Positions 1 through 8,638 are shown, counted from the stretch's first letter. The stretch is 15,916 nucleotides of DNA from Acidobacteriaceae bacterium (GCA_030044455.1 JASHVU010000209.1:1-15916); one strand, 5' to 3'. The notes: generated by a model not told the origin, from the letters alone. Made by a program: numbers and translations.

Positions 1-63
1 CGAGCCATGGGCAATATATAGATTATCTATGGATAGAATGTCAATGGTCACATTACAGACATG

Positions 64-91
64 AAAAACCCGGAGCGTAGTGCGCCCCGGG
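64..91 (-). terminator. Intrinsic terminator of the S10 peptidase gene
   Basis: Read on the minus strand, CCCGGGGCG pairs with CGCTCCGGG (nine pairs, one G-U) around the loop CACTA, and the stem is followed directly by TTTTT. It lies about 35 bases past the stop codon of the minus-strand peptidase gene, the expected place for a Rho-independent terminator. Bases 1-63 show nothing I can identify. Confidence 0.85.
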
Positions 92-126
92 GTTCGATCT
101 TGCAGAAGGTCAACGTGGGTAGCAGA

Positions 127-1692
127 TTAGTGCTTGCTGTACATTTCAATTGCGTCTTTGCGCAGCGCCAGGCGGCTTGATTCACGGGTGTAGAACATGT
201 GACCGCCGGGGAACTCATGTACCGATACGCGGTTGGGGTCGCCCATCACCGGCATCTGCTCGACGGTGAGCAATGAACCCATAAATGGGCAGGAGAGATC
301 GTTCCAGCCGTGGACGATCATGACCTGCAGGTTGGGATCGGCGGCGACAGCCTGGCGCAATTGCGTAACCGAGCCGCGGCGCATTTCATCGTCGCGACTC
401 CACAGATGGTTCACTTCCCCGGAGAGCGCGTTGTATCGCGCGTCCACCTTCCATCCCACCGTGCGCGTGACAAAGTCGACCATCGCCGTTGTGACCGGCG
501 CAATCATGGTTGACAGGATTGGATCATTGGCACGCTGCTCGGGCGCATAGGGAAACGGGTCGAATGTAGTGACGTTGGAATCGTAGACGGAACCAAGTTT
601 GCCTTGCTCACGATGAACCTCGCGTAGATACGCCCCGGTCTCCAGCCGTCCGCCGGAGTATTTCACGAACTCCGCATCGAGACCGGTCATCTCGGTAACC
701 TTTGCAATCATTTTGTCGGTCGCGGCCTGGTCATAGCGGCCATGGATGAGCGTGGTGGCGTACTCGCCCTGCGTGTAATCAATCACCGCCTTCATGGCAT
801 CGGGCGTGAGTTTATTCTGGCGCTCCAGATTGGCCGCGGTTATCGACGGCAGGGTCACCATCCACGGAATCGGCGAAAGGTCGCCATTCTGCTCAAGGGT
901 CGGATTCAAATACGGCGAAACCAGCGTGACTCCGTTGAGGCCCACCCCAATCTGAGATTGCAGGTAGTAGGTGATGCGCGGGCCGCGGAATCCGCCATAG
1001 CTTTCGCCGATCAGATATTTGCGCGAGGCCAGGCGATCGTTCTTCACCAGCCAGTCATAAATGACACGCGAAAGGTACTCGATATCTGCCTCAGTCGAGT
1101 AAAAAAGCTTCCTCGCCTGGTCTTCAGGCACCTTGGCACGGCTAAAACCGGTACCGATAGGATCGATGAAGACCAGATCAGTAAAGTCGAGCCACGTACC
1201 CTGGTTATCAGTGAGAATCGGCGGGGCCGAGGGGCTGTCGCCCTCGTTGCCCGCCTGCAGGTGTTTGGGGCCAATCGCTCCAAAGTTGAGAAAGACGCTG
1301 GCAGCGCCGGGCCCGCCGTTGAGAGCGAAGGTCACAGGACGATCGTCGCCGGGCATAGTGTAGGCCGTCATCACCACTTCGCCGGCTATCTTACCATCGC
1401 TGTCGCGAACCGGCAGAGCGCCGATGGTGACCGTGTAGTGCAGCGTCTTGCCATCGAGCACCATGGACTGCTGCACACTCTTTTCAGGGGGCAGCGGAGG
1501 CAGCTCGTTTTTCTCTTTTTCTGAAGGGGGCTTGGCGGCTTGACCTTTGTCGGATGGCGCCGTTTTTTCGGCGCTTGGAGTCTGATCGTCAGACTGGGCC
1601 ACGCCGCGAGAAACGGCAACTGAAGAGATGAGCAGGACGCAGGCAAGAGCCGCCAGGCGGTCGCGATGGAAAATCGTGGGGAGTTTTCTCAT
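127..1692 (-). CDS. Exported S10 family serine carboxypeptidase-like protein
   Basis: A 521-residue member of peptidase family S10 (serine carboxypeptidases, alpha/beta-hydrolase fold), which remove C-terminal residues from peptides, usually at acid pH. A signal peptide is visible at residues 1-32 (basic start, hydrophobic 13-27, cleavage probably after GVA), followed by a Pro/Glu/Lys-rich linker to about residue 70. Family motifs are all present: oxyanion-hole NGGPG (125-129), nucleophile Ser231 in GESYGG, Asp465 in HGWNDLSCPF and His498 in PGGHMF. The catalytic triad therefore looks intact. Length fits bacterial S10 proteins. The codon immediately before the ATG is an in-frame TGA, so translation cannot begin earlier; the ribosome-binding site is weak. 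It is transcribed away from the cyclophilin genes and ends at its own terminator. The substrate cannot be told from sequence; periplasmic or secreted peptide scavenging is an inference. Confidence 0.93.
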   Translation of the reverse strand: MRKLPTIFHRDRLAALACVLLISSVAVSRGVAQSDDQTPSAEKTAPSDKGQAAKPPSEKEKNELPPLPPEKSVQQSMVLDGKTLHYTVTIGALPVRDSDGKIAGEVVMTAYTMPGDDRPVTFALNGGPGAASVFLNFGAIGPKHLQAGNEGDSPSAPPILTDNQGTWLDFTDLVFIDPIGTGFSRAKVPEDQARKLFYSTEADIEYLSRVIYDWLVKNDRLASRKYLIGESYGGFRGPRITYYLQSQIGVGLNGVTLVSPYLNPTLEQNGDLSPIPWMVTLPSITAANLERQNKLTPDAMKAVIDYTQGEYATTLIHGRYDQAATDKMIAKVTEMTGLDAEFVKYSGGRLETGAYLREVHREQGKLGSVYDSNVTTFDPFPYAPEQRANDPILSTMIAPVTTAMVDFVTRTVGWKVDARYNALSGEVNHLWSRDDEMRRGSVTQLRQAVAADPNLQVMIVHGWNDLSCPFMGSLLTVEQMPVMGDPNRVSVHEFPGGHMFYTRESSRLALRKDAIEMYSKH

Positions 1693-1817
1693 TCAAATAC
1701 CATACATGGACTGGGGGGCTGCCATCTATTTGTTTCGTGCTGCGATCGAATTGGATGGCAGACGCTTTCGCTCCCTGTGGCAGCACTCAGGTCGCATGAT
1801 GTACCCTCAAAATCGGA

Positions 1818-2534
1818 ATGATACTGACCTTTGGCAAATTGACCTTTGGACTGACGCTCGCTGCCACCGTGCTTGCCTGCGCGGCCACACCCGCACTGGC
1901 CCAGCAGGCCACGCAGTCGGCTGCGCAAACTCCGGCGCCTGCGCTTCCCGATGCACCCATCGCCACCGCAGTTCTTCCCAACGGCCCGACCGTCGTGATG
2001 GATACTTCGATGGGCCGCATCACCTGCCAGTTCTTTCAAAAGCAGGCGCCCAACGCCGTGGCCAACTTTATTGGCCTGGCGGAAGGCAGCAAGGACTGGA
2101 CCGACCCGACGACCAACAAGGTGATGCGCCACAAGAAGTATTACGACGGAACTACGTTTCATCGCGTCATTCCGGAGTTCATGATCCAGGGAGGCGACCC
2201 AAGTGGCACGGGGACGGGTGGACCGGGTTACGCGTTTGACGATGAGTTCGATCCAAATTTGAACTTTGATGTGCCTGGACGGCTGGCCATGGCCAATAGC
2301 GGCCCGAATACCAATGCCAGCCAGTTTTTTATCACTGAGTTGCCGCAAGATTCGCTGAACCAGCACTACACCATCTTTGGCCAGTGCGACGACTCGAGTG
2401 TTGCGGTGGTTAAGACCATTGCCCGCGTCCAGCGCGACGAGAACGACAAACCGCTCACGCCGATCATCCTTGAGAAGGTGACGATTGTGCGCGAGGGTGA
2501 GAAGATTCCGCCGCCGGCGCAGCCGCAACAGTAG
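1818..2534 (+). CDS. Exported cyclophilin-type peptidyl-prolyl isomerase
   Basis: A 238-residue cyclophilin (peptidyl-prolyl cis-trans isomerase), a folding helper for proteins outside the cytoplasm. Residues 1-28 form a signal peptide with a likely cut after ATPALA; Cys21 in TVLAC could alternatively be a poor lipobox. A low-complexity Ala/Pro/Gln linker runs to about residue 55, then the cyclophilin domain (about 57-225). The active-site string FHRVIPEFMIQGGDP (114-128) supplies Arg116, Phe121, Met122 and Gln124, and SQFF supplies Phe171. The position matching human CypA Trp121 is Ser179 and that matching His126 is Tyr184, so cyclosporin binding should be poor, while catalysis is probably retained. 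It lies 50 bases before a second cyclophilin that shares its WT-x-P-x-T insert before the active site, which points to an operon formed by tandem duplication. The ribosome-binding site is weak. Confidence 0.93.
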   Translation: MILTFGKLTFGLTLAATVLACAATPALAQQATQSAAQTPAPALPDAPIATAVLPNGPTVVMDTSMGRITCQFFQKQAPNAVANFIGLAEGSKDWTDPTTNKVMRHKKYYDGTTFHRVIPEFMIQGGDPSGTGTGGPGYAFDDEFDPNLNFDVPGRLAMANSGPNTNASQFFITELPQDSLNQHYTIFGQCDDSSVAVVKTIARVQRDENDKPLTPIILEKVTIVREGEKIPPPAQPQQ

Positions 2535-2584
2535 GCGGCTTCCGAATTAGATCCGCTAACTCCGCTTTTTGAAACGAGGACCCC

Positions 2585-3115
2585 ATGGCACTTCTTCCCG
2601 GAACTTATGCAGTGTTCAACACCACCGAAGGCAAAATCACCGTCAAGCTGTTTGAGGCTGATGCGCCCACTACCGTTAAGAATTTCATCGAACTCGCTGA
2701 GGGCGCGCGTGAGTGGACTCATCCGAACACCCGCGAGAAGTCGACCAAAAAGCTTTACGACGGCACCATTTTTCACCGCGTGATTCCCGACTTCATGATC
2801 CAGGGCGGCGACCCGGCCGGCACCGGCATGGGCGGACCCGGATACCGCTTCCAGGATGAGACGCACGGCTCGCGGCACCGGTTTGACACGCCGGGCAAGC
2901 TGGCCATGGCCAATGCCGGACCCAATACCAATGGCAGCCAGTTTTTTATTACGGTCGCGCCTACGGACTGGCTCACCGGCAAACACACGATCTTTGGCGA
3001 AGTAGCTGAAGGGCAGGACGTGGTGGTAAAGATCTCGAAAGTGGCACGCAACGGGCAGGACAAGCCCCATAAGCCGGTTGTGCTGGAGTCGGTGATAATC
3101 GAGCGGGTGGGCTAA
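2585..3115 (+). CDS. Cytoplasmic cyclophilin-type peptidyl-prolyl isomerase
   Basis: A 176-residue single-domain cyclophilin without a signal peptide, so presumably cytosolic (PpiB-like role: proline isomerisation during protein folding). The start is supported by GAGGA at 2576-2580, four bases before the ATG. The active site is complete: FHRVIPDFMIQGGDP (63-77) gives Arg65, Phe70, Met71 and Gln73, SQFF gives Phe121, and both Trp129 (CypA Trp121) and His134 (CypA His126) are kept, which is closer to the eukaryotic pattern than the upstream copy. It shares long motifs with that copy, including GGDPxGTGxGGPGY and LAMANxGPNTN, at protein and DNA level. The pair thus gives one exported and one cytoplasmic isomerase from neighbouring genes, probably on one transcript. 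Confidence 0.94.
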   Translation: MALLPGTYAVFNTTEGKITVKLFEADAPTTVKNFIELAEGAREWTHPNTREKSTKKLYDGTIFHRVIPDFMIQGGDPAGTGMGGPGYRFQDETHGSRHRFDTPGKLAMANAGPNTNGSQFFITVAPTDWLTGKHTIFGEVAEGQDVVVKISKVARNGQDKPHKPVVLESVIIERVG

Positions 3116-3187
3116 GAGCCGGTCACGCCTCAGGTCCCTACAAAAGACAAACCAAACCAGCTGCAATCGAGCGAAAGCCAAGTTAAA

Positions 3188-3227
3188 AAGGCCCGGTGAG
3201 AGGATTTATCATTCCTCATCGGGCCTT
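3188..3227. terminator. Strong hairpin after the cyclophilin pair, U-tract on the opposite strand
   Basis: AAGGCCCG (3188-3195) pairs perfectly with CGGGCCTT (3220-3227), and the stem continues inward (GTGA with TCAT, then GGA with TCC after a two-base bulge) to a loop of about eight bases. It lies 72 bases past the second cyclophilin stop, so it probably ends or attenuates that transcript. However the long T-run (TTTTT, from 3185-3189) follows the stem only on the minus strand; on the plus strand only TTATC follows. The rest of 3116-3331 holds the leader of the next gene and nothing else I recognise. Confidence 0.6.
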
Positions 3228-3331
3228 ATCAGCTTTAGCATTCGCCTGCTTTCCTGAGTGCTCTACTGGCTTTTGCGTGGGACCGCCGTCGATCGCTTGC
3301 TTACATTCAATTCACAGTTGGAGTTCCGGAC

Positions 3332-6300
3332 ATGACCTACCATTCCTTGCGCCATTCTGCGATCCATTTCGCCTCTACGCTTTTCCTCTTCCTGGCTTCG
3401 GCCCTTCCGCTTTCCGGTCAGGCTCCCGAGGGTCGGCGCGGTTATTATTCGAGCCCGTCTTTGCACGGCGACACCATTGTTTTTACCTCTGAGGGCGATC
3501 TATGGACGGTGAGCGTCAACGGCGGCTCGGCACGGCGGCTCACGACCGGTTTAGGTATTGAGAATGGGGCGCATGTCTCGCCCGATGGAAAGACTGTGGC
3601 ATTCAGCGCCGATTACGAGGGACCGCGCGAGGTGTACACCATGCCGATTGACGGTGGGCTGCCGCAGCGGCGCACTTGGGACGGAGAATCAGACCCGGAG
3701 GGCTGGGCCCCGGATGGACGGCTGTTGATTGCAACCGGGCGTTACTCCACACTGCCCGAATCGGAGCTGGTGCTGATGGATGACCACGGCGGGCGAGAGA
3801 TTGTGCCGCTCGCGCAGGCATATGAGGGAGCGTATTCGGCAGACGGCCAGACATTGTTTTTCACGCGCTGGCAAAGGCAGTGGAGCGAGACCAAGCGTTA
3901 CAAGGGCGGCTGGAATGAGAATATCTGGAGTTTCGACGGCAAGAATGAAGCGGTTCCTCTGACCAGCGATTACCCCGGGACGTCGACGAATCCGATGTTT
4001 TGGAACGGCCGCGTTTATTTTCTCTCGGACCGCGACGGCATCATGAACATCTACTCCATGACCCCGGATGGCCACGACGTTAAGGAAGAGAGCCATCAGA
4101 AGATCTTTGACGCGCAGTCGGCTTCGATTGACGATGGGCGCATTGTCTACGCGTCGGGCGCAGAGCTTTGGCTGCTCGACTTAAAATCCGGCCAGGATTC
4201 GGTCATCCCCATCACACTTGTCTCAGACTTCGACCAGCTCCGCCAGCACTGGGTGACGAAACCTACCCAATACCTGACCCAGGTGCACATTTCGCCGGAC
4301 GGCTCGCAGGTTGTTTTTACCGCGCGCGGCGAAATCTACGCGATACCCGCAAAGACCGGCCGCATTGTGAAGGTTGCGGGTGAATCGGATGTGCGCTACC
4401 GTGACGCGCGGTTCATGCCCGACGGCAAGAACATCGTTGCGCTGTCGACGAAGACCGGCGAGACGGAGTTCTGGAAGTTCGCGGCAAATGGCGAGAGCGC
4501 GCCCGAGCAGTGGACAAACGATGCAAAGGTGCTGCGCTGGGAAGGAGTTCCCTCACCCGACGGCCTGTGGCTTGCGTACCGCGACAAGGACCAGCAACTG
4601 TGGATCTATGACATCAAGGCCAAGACCGACAAGCGCATCGCGCAATCGATGAACGGAGACTTCAACCATCTTACCTGGTCGCCCGACAGTCGCTGGCTCG
4701 CGTTCGATGAGACCGCCGACAACAGCTTCGATCAGGTCAAGGTGCTCAATATTGCGTCGGGCGAGATCAAGGAGATTACTTCTGATCGATTCAACAGCGA
4801 GGACCCTACTTGGAGCACCGACGGAAAGTGGCTTTACTTTCTCTCCGACCGCAACCTGAGAACGGTGGTTCAGGGTCCTTGGGGGCCGCGCGCGCCGCAA
4901 CCGCACTTCGATCGTACGATGAAGATCTACGAACTCGCCCTCGTGCCAGGGCTGCGGTCGCCATTCCTGCCGGCCGATGAGCTGCATCCCGATACAGCAG
5001 AAAAGAAGGACACGGAAAAGCCAGACACCGAAAAACCAAAGGACAACGCCGCGCCCGCAGCCGCTGGAGATAAGAAGCCGGCAGACACAGACAAGAAAGC
5101 GGAGAACAAGGAGAGCGGCAAGGACAACGACAAGGCCGGAGCAAAGGAAGAAAAGAAGCCGCCCGAGGTGAAGATCGACTTCACTGATCTCGATGCGCGG
5201 CTCGACGAAGTACCGGCGCCGCCCGGCAACTACGGTTCTCTCCAGGCCACCGACAAGCGGCTCTGCTGGATGAGCGGAAACGATGGCCCCGAACGCAAAG
5301 CCGCACTCGAATGCTTTGACATCGCGAACAAGGGCGACGAGCCGGATACAGTGCTCTCCGATATCAAGGGATATGAGATATCCCTCGACCGCAAGAAGAT
5401 TCTGGTTGCCAAAGGCGACAACTTTTACGTCTTCGATTCCGATGTGAAGGGCGCGGGATTGTCTGACCCCAAGGCTCTCGCGAAGAGCACGGTCGACATT
5501 TCACACTGGACAATTTCGACCAATCCGCACGATGAGTTTCACGGAATCTTTCTGGATGCGTGGCGGCTTGAGCGCGACTACTTTTACGATCGCAACATGC
5601 ACGGCGTGAACTGGGTGGCAATGCGCGATCGTTATCTGCCGCTGGTTGATCGCGTGGCTACCCGCGATGAACTGAATACGGTGATTGCGCAAATGGTGAG
5701 CGAGCTTTCGGCGCTGCACACCTTCGTGCAGGGCGGCGACGATCGCAAACCCGCCGACAAGATTGAAACCGCAACGCTGGGCGCGGTGTTGCGGCGAGAT
5801 GAAAAAGCCGGTGGCTACGTAGTGGAGCACATCTATCGGCACGATCCCGATTTGCCTGACCAGGCGCCTCCGCTGGCGCGGCCTGATTCACTGGTGAAGG
5901 AAGGCGAGACGATTGTGAGCATCGACGGCCAGAGCCTGCTGAATGTGGGCGACGAGCGCGAGTTGCTGCGCGGCAAGGCCGGGCAGCAGGTGTTGCTCGA
6001 AGTGAAGAACGCAAAAGGCGAGACGCGCAGTGTGCTGGTGAAACCTATCGATGAAGACACCGACAATCGCATGCGTTATGCGGAGTGGGAGTACACGCGG
6101 CGAACGAAAGTGGATCAGGCCTCGAAGGACACGATCGGGTATGTTCACTTGCGAGCAATGGGCTCGGGCGACATTGACCAGTGGGCGCGCGATTACTTCC
6201 CTGTCTTCGACCGCCAGGGGCTCATCATCGATGTGCGACACAATCAGGGCGGCAACATCGACTCCTGGCTGGTGGGAGAGTTGCTGCGCAAGGCATGGTT

Positions 6301-6745
6301 CTACTGGCAACCGCGCGTGGGGAACCCAACGTGGAACATGCAGTACGCATTTCGCGGTCACATTGTGGTTCTCTGCGATGAGCAGACAGCGTCTGACGGC
6401 GAAGCATTCAGTGAGGGCGTTAAGCGCCTGCATATCGGCACGCTGATCGGCACACGCACCTGGGGTGGCGAAATCTGGCTCTCAGGGAGCAATGTGCAGG
6501 CCGACAACGGCGTGGCCACCGCGGCAGAATTCGGCGTGTATGGCCCGGATGGTATCTGGCTCATTGAAGGTCACGGTGTCGATCCGGACAAAGTGGTGGA
6601 TAATCCACCGCATGCGACCTACGAGGGCTCCGATGCGCAGCTCGATGCTGCGATCGACCTGCTCAAGCAGGAGATCAAGGATAATCCGCGGCCGGTGCCG
6701 GCTCATCCGCCATATCCTGACAAGTCGTTCAAATATCAGCAGTGA
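3332..6745 (+). CDS. Exported tricorn-type serine protease (S41 family)
   Basis: An 1137-residue homologue of tricorn protease, which in archaea cuts peptides released by the proteasome. The start has GGAG at 3320-3323, eight bases upstream. Residues 1-31 look like a signal peptide (hydrophobic 11-27, cut near SGQA), unlike cytosolic tricorn. Order of parts: beta-propeller repeats of the PD40/TolB kind (about 40-540; SPDG-type turns at 83, 126, 321, 362, 408, 450, 495), a Lys/Glu/Asp/Pro-rich linker (551-612), a short remainder of propeller, helical C1 region (about 730-810) with His796 in SALHTF, PDZ domain (about 815-905), then the C2 protease core (about 925-1115). The core has NQGGN (971-975), nucleophile Ser1021 in ASDGE with Asp1022 as oxyanion partner, and Glu1079 in LIEGHGVDPD. 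Tricorn's Ser745 position next to the His appears to be Leu795. Probably active in the periplasm on peptides. DUF302 follows after 39 bases. Confidence 0.93.
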   Translation: MTYHSLRHSAIHFASTLFLFLASALPLSGQAPEGRRGYYSSPSLHGDTIVFTSEGDLWTVSVNGGSARRLTTGLGIENGAHVSPDGKTVAFSADYEGPREVYTMPIDGGLPQRRTWDGESDPEGWAPDGRLLIATGRYSTLPESELVLMDDHGGREIVPLAQAYEGAYSADGQTLFFTRWQRQWSETKRYKGGWNENIWSFDGKNEAVPLTSDYPGTSTNPMFWNGRVYFLSDRDGIMNIYSMTPDGHDVKEESHQKIFDAQSASIDDGRIVYASGAELWLLDLKSGQDSVIPITLVSDFDQLRQHWVTKPTQYLTQVHISPDGSQVVFTARGEIYAIPAKTGRIVKVAGESDVRYRDARFMPDGKNIVALSTKTGETEFWKFAANGESAPEQWTNDAKVLRWEGVPSPDGLWLAYRDKDQQLWIYDIKAKTDKRIAQSMNGDFNHLTWSPDSRWLAFDETADNSFDQVKVLNIASGEIKEITSDRFNSEDPTWSTDGKWLYFLSDRNLRTVVQGPWGPRAPQPHFDRTMKIYELALVPGLRSPFLPADELHPDTAEKKDTEKPDTEKPKDNAAPAAAGDKKPADTDKKAENKESGKDNDKAGAKEEKKPPEVKIDFTDLDARLDEVPAPPGNYGSLQATDKRLCWMSGNDGPERKAALECFDIANKGDEPDTVLSDIKGYEISLDRKKILVAKGDNFYVFDSDVKGAGLSDPKALAKSTVDISHWTISTNPHDEFHGIFLDAWRLERDYFYDRNMHGVNWVAMRDRYLPLVDRVATRDELNTVIAQMVSELSALHTFVQGGDDRKPADKIETATLGAVLRRDEKAGGYVVEHIYRHDPDLPDQAPPLARPDSLVKEGETIVSIDGQSLLNVGDERELLRGKAGQQVLLEVKNAKGETRSVLVKPIDEDTDNRMRYAEWEYTRRTKVDQASKDTIGYVHLRAMGSGDIDQWARDYFPVFDRQGLIIDVRHNQGGNIDSWLVGELLRKAWFYWQPRVGNPTWNMQYAFRGHIVVLCDEQTASDGEAFSEGVKRLHIGTLIGTRTWGGEIWLSGSNVQADNGVATAAEFGVYGPDGIWLIEGHGVDPDKVVDNPPHATYEGSDAQLDAAIDLLKQEIKDNPRPVPAHPPYPDKSFKYQQ

Positions 6746-6784
6746 TTTTGTGGCGCGGTAGCGCAATGAGGCATCATCTGACGT

Positions 6785-7183
6785 ATGGACACGAAGATGA
6801 ACGCAAGCGGGATCGTCGATATCCGCAGCAATCACTCGGTTGACGCAACCGTTGAGAAGCTCAAAAGCATACTTGAAGCGAAGGCCGTGACTCTTTTTGC
6901 ACTCGTGGATCACAGCGGAGAGGCAGCGAGGGTGGGGATCGAAATGCGCCCTACCAAGCTCATCATCTTCGGCAGTCCCAAGGCGGGTACGCCGCTCATG
7001 CTGGCATCGGCAAGCATTGCCATCGACCTGCCACTCAAGATCCTGGTGTGGGAGGATGAGAGCGGACAGACCTGGATCTCGTACAACACGCCGGAATATC
7101 TTCGCGATCGCCACAACATTCCCGCGGAGTTGATGGCAAACATTGCGGTGATTGAGACGCTGGCGTCCACGGCGGCAGAATAG
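6785..7183 (+). CDS. DUF302 domain protein
   Basis: A 132-residue single-domain protein of the DUF302 family. The characteristic string is FGSPKAGTPLM at residues 62-72, preceded by a predicted helix (20-33) and a strand ending at MRPTKLIIFG; the rest, through ILVWEDESGQTWISY, matches the usual small alpha/beta fold. No signal peptide or membrane segment. The biochemical role of the family is not settled. GAGG at 6768-6771 lies 13 bases before the chosen ATG, which is long; an ATG four codons later (6797) is a possible alternative start. It follows the tricorn gene by 39 bases with no hairpin between them, so co-transcription is likely. Nothing in the sequence ties its function to the protease. 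Confidence 0.85.
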   Translation: MDTKMNASGIVDIRSNHSVDATVEKLKSILEAKAVTLFALVDHSGEAARVGIEMRPTKLIIFGSPKAGTPLMLASASIAIDLPLKILVWEDESGQTWISYNTPEYLRDRHNIPAELMANIAVIETLASTAAE

Positions 7184-7282
7184 TTAGTTTGATTTCCATA
7201 GTGGAACGCACCCGAACAAGCGGCCATTGAAGCTGATTGCCGTCTCGCGCATCCAATATTACATACGTGAGAATCTAAGCCC

Positions 7283-8638
7283 GTGAGCCCTGCCGAAGAA
7301 ACGAATAACCATGCGGATTCCGCGGCGCCGGAAAAGGCGCTTTTGTTTCGCGGCGTTTCGCACGCGTGGCGCGCTTTGCGGCACCGTAACTTCAGGCTCT
7401 TCTTCGGTGGCCAATCCATCTCGCTTGTGGGCACGTGGATGACACGCATCGCGACTTCGTGGCTGGTTTACAAACTCACCAATTCCGCGCTCGTCCTGGG
7501 CACCGTCAGCTTTGCCGGCCAGATTCCAACGTTTCTGCTGGCGCCATTTGCCGGGGTGTGGATCGACCGGCTCGATCGCAGGCGGGTGCTGGTGTGGACA
7601 CAAACTCTGGCCATGGTGCAGTCGCTGCTGCTCGCCGCGCTCACCTTCTCAGGGCACATCAACGTTGCATGGATTCTGGGGCTTAGCGTCCTTCAGGGCT
7701 GCATTAATGCATTCGATATGCCGGGGCGCCAGTCGTTCATGGTGCAGATGGTGGAAGACCGGGCCGACCTCGGCAACGCCATCGCCATCAACTCCTCCAT
7801 GGTGAACATGGCACGCCTGATAGGGCCGTCGCTGGCAGGCATCATCATCGCCGCCAGCAGCGAGGCATGGTGTTTCCTCATCGATGGCCTCAGTTACATT
7901 GCCGTGATCGCTTCCCTACTCGCCATGCGTATCGATTTGGCCGAGGTGCGCAGAAAGACCACATCAACCTTCACAGAACTCAAGGAGGGCTGGACGTACG
8001 TCTCAGAGTTTCTGCCCATCCGCACGATTCTTTTGCTGTTTGCGGTGGTGAGCCTGATGGGGATGCCATTTGTTGTGCTGATGCCGGTCTTTGCCGTCAA
8101 GGTTCTGCATGGCGGTCCTAATACGCTCGGGTTTCTAATGGGCGCAATGGGCGTGGGCGCGCTCATTTCGGCTCTTTCGTTGGCTGCGCGTAAAAGCGTA
8201 CGGGGACTCATCCGCATCATTCCTGTCTCGGCGATTGTTTTCGGCGTGGGGTTGATCGGGTTTGGATTGTCGCGCTTCATCTGGCTTTCATTGGCAGCCG
8301 TGCTGGTGGCCGGAATGGGCATGATGCAGGGTATGGCGGCGAGCAACACTGTGATTCAGACGATCGTGAGCGAAGACAAACGCGGCCGTGTAATGAGCTA
8401 CTACACGATGGCGTTTGTCGGCATGGCGCCTTTCGGCAGTTTGCTGGCGGGCTCAATGGCGAGCGCAATCGGCGCGCCGATTACGGTGATTGTGAATGGC
8501 GGAGCGGTGATTCTGGGAGCGGCATGGTTCATGACGCAGTTTCCGGAATTGCGCCGCCCGGTGCGGCCCATCTACCGGGAGCTTGGCATCATTCCTCCGC
8601 CTGAAAGTATCCCTCCCGCGGAAGGCATCCAGTCTTGA
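7283..8638 (+). CDS. MFS permease of the EntS/MFS_3 type
   Basis: A 451-residue major facilitator superfamily transporter, an inner-membrane proton-linked exporter by family. Translation most likely starts at GTG 7283, because an in-frame TGA lies at 7268-7270 and no other start intervenes. The N-terminus shows ALRHRNFRLFFGGQ (31-44) and GTWMTRIATSWLVY, typical of the MFS_3/EntS branch. The cytoplasmic loop motif A is GVWIDRLDRRRVL (91-103). A second family signature, VIQTIVSEDKRGRVMSYY (357-374), sits in the loop between late C-terminal helices. Hydrophobic stretches near 43-65, 73-95, 105-121, 128-143, 178-192, 200-216, 247-271, 282-300, 312-330, 334-353, 374-394 and 397-417 fit about twelve helices; the tail is short and Pro-rich. 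Substrate unknown; relatives export siderophores or drugs. It lies about 100 bases past DUF302 and converges with the giant gene. Confidence 0.93.
   Translation: MSPAEETNNHADSAAPEKALLFRGVSHAWRALRHRNFRLFFGGQSISLVGTWMTRIATSWLVYKLTNSALVLGTVSFAGQIPTFLLAPFAGVWIDRLDRRRVLVWTQTLAMVQSLLLAALTFSGHINVAWILGLSVLQGCINAFDMPGRQSFMVQMVEDRADLGNAIAINSSMVNMARLIGPSLAGIIIAASSEAWCFLIDGLSYIAVIASLLAMRIDLAEVRRKTTSTFTELKEGWTYVSEFLPIRTILLLFAVVSLMGMPFVVLMPVFAVKVLHGGPNTLGFLMGAMGVGALISALSLAARKSVRGLIRIIPVSAIVFGVGLIGFGLSRFIWLSLAAVLVAGMGMMQGMAASNTVIQTIVSEDKRGRVMSYYTMAFVGMAPFGSLLAGSMASAIGAPITVIVNGGAVILGAAWFMTQFPELRRPVRPIYRELGIIPPPESIPPAEGIQS

Noticed and set aside
742..1524. A 260-codon plus-strand frame opposite the S10 peptidase
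   Set aside because: It covers the region encoding the NGGPG and GESYGG motifs on the other strand and has no domain or ribosome-binding site of its own; a complement shadow.
1693..1817. Search for promoters or an operator in the divergent gap
   Set aside because: Divergent promoters must be somewhere here, but I see no good -35/-10 pair and no clear palindrome, so no site is annotated.
1689..3181. Two long minus-strand frames (1689-2528 and 2366-3181) opposite the cyclophilins
   Set aside because: Both are antisense to well-supported cyclophilin motifs. Their similarity to each other only reflects that the two sense genes are duplicates.
7237..7265. Possible promoter TTGCCG, 17 bases, TACATA before the MFS gene
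   Set aside because: Only four of six and three of six consensus bases match, and it would leave a leader of about ten bases; matches of this quality are expected by chance.
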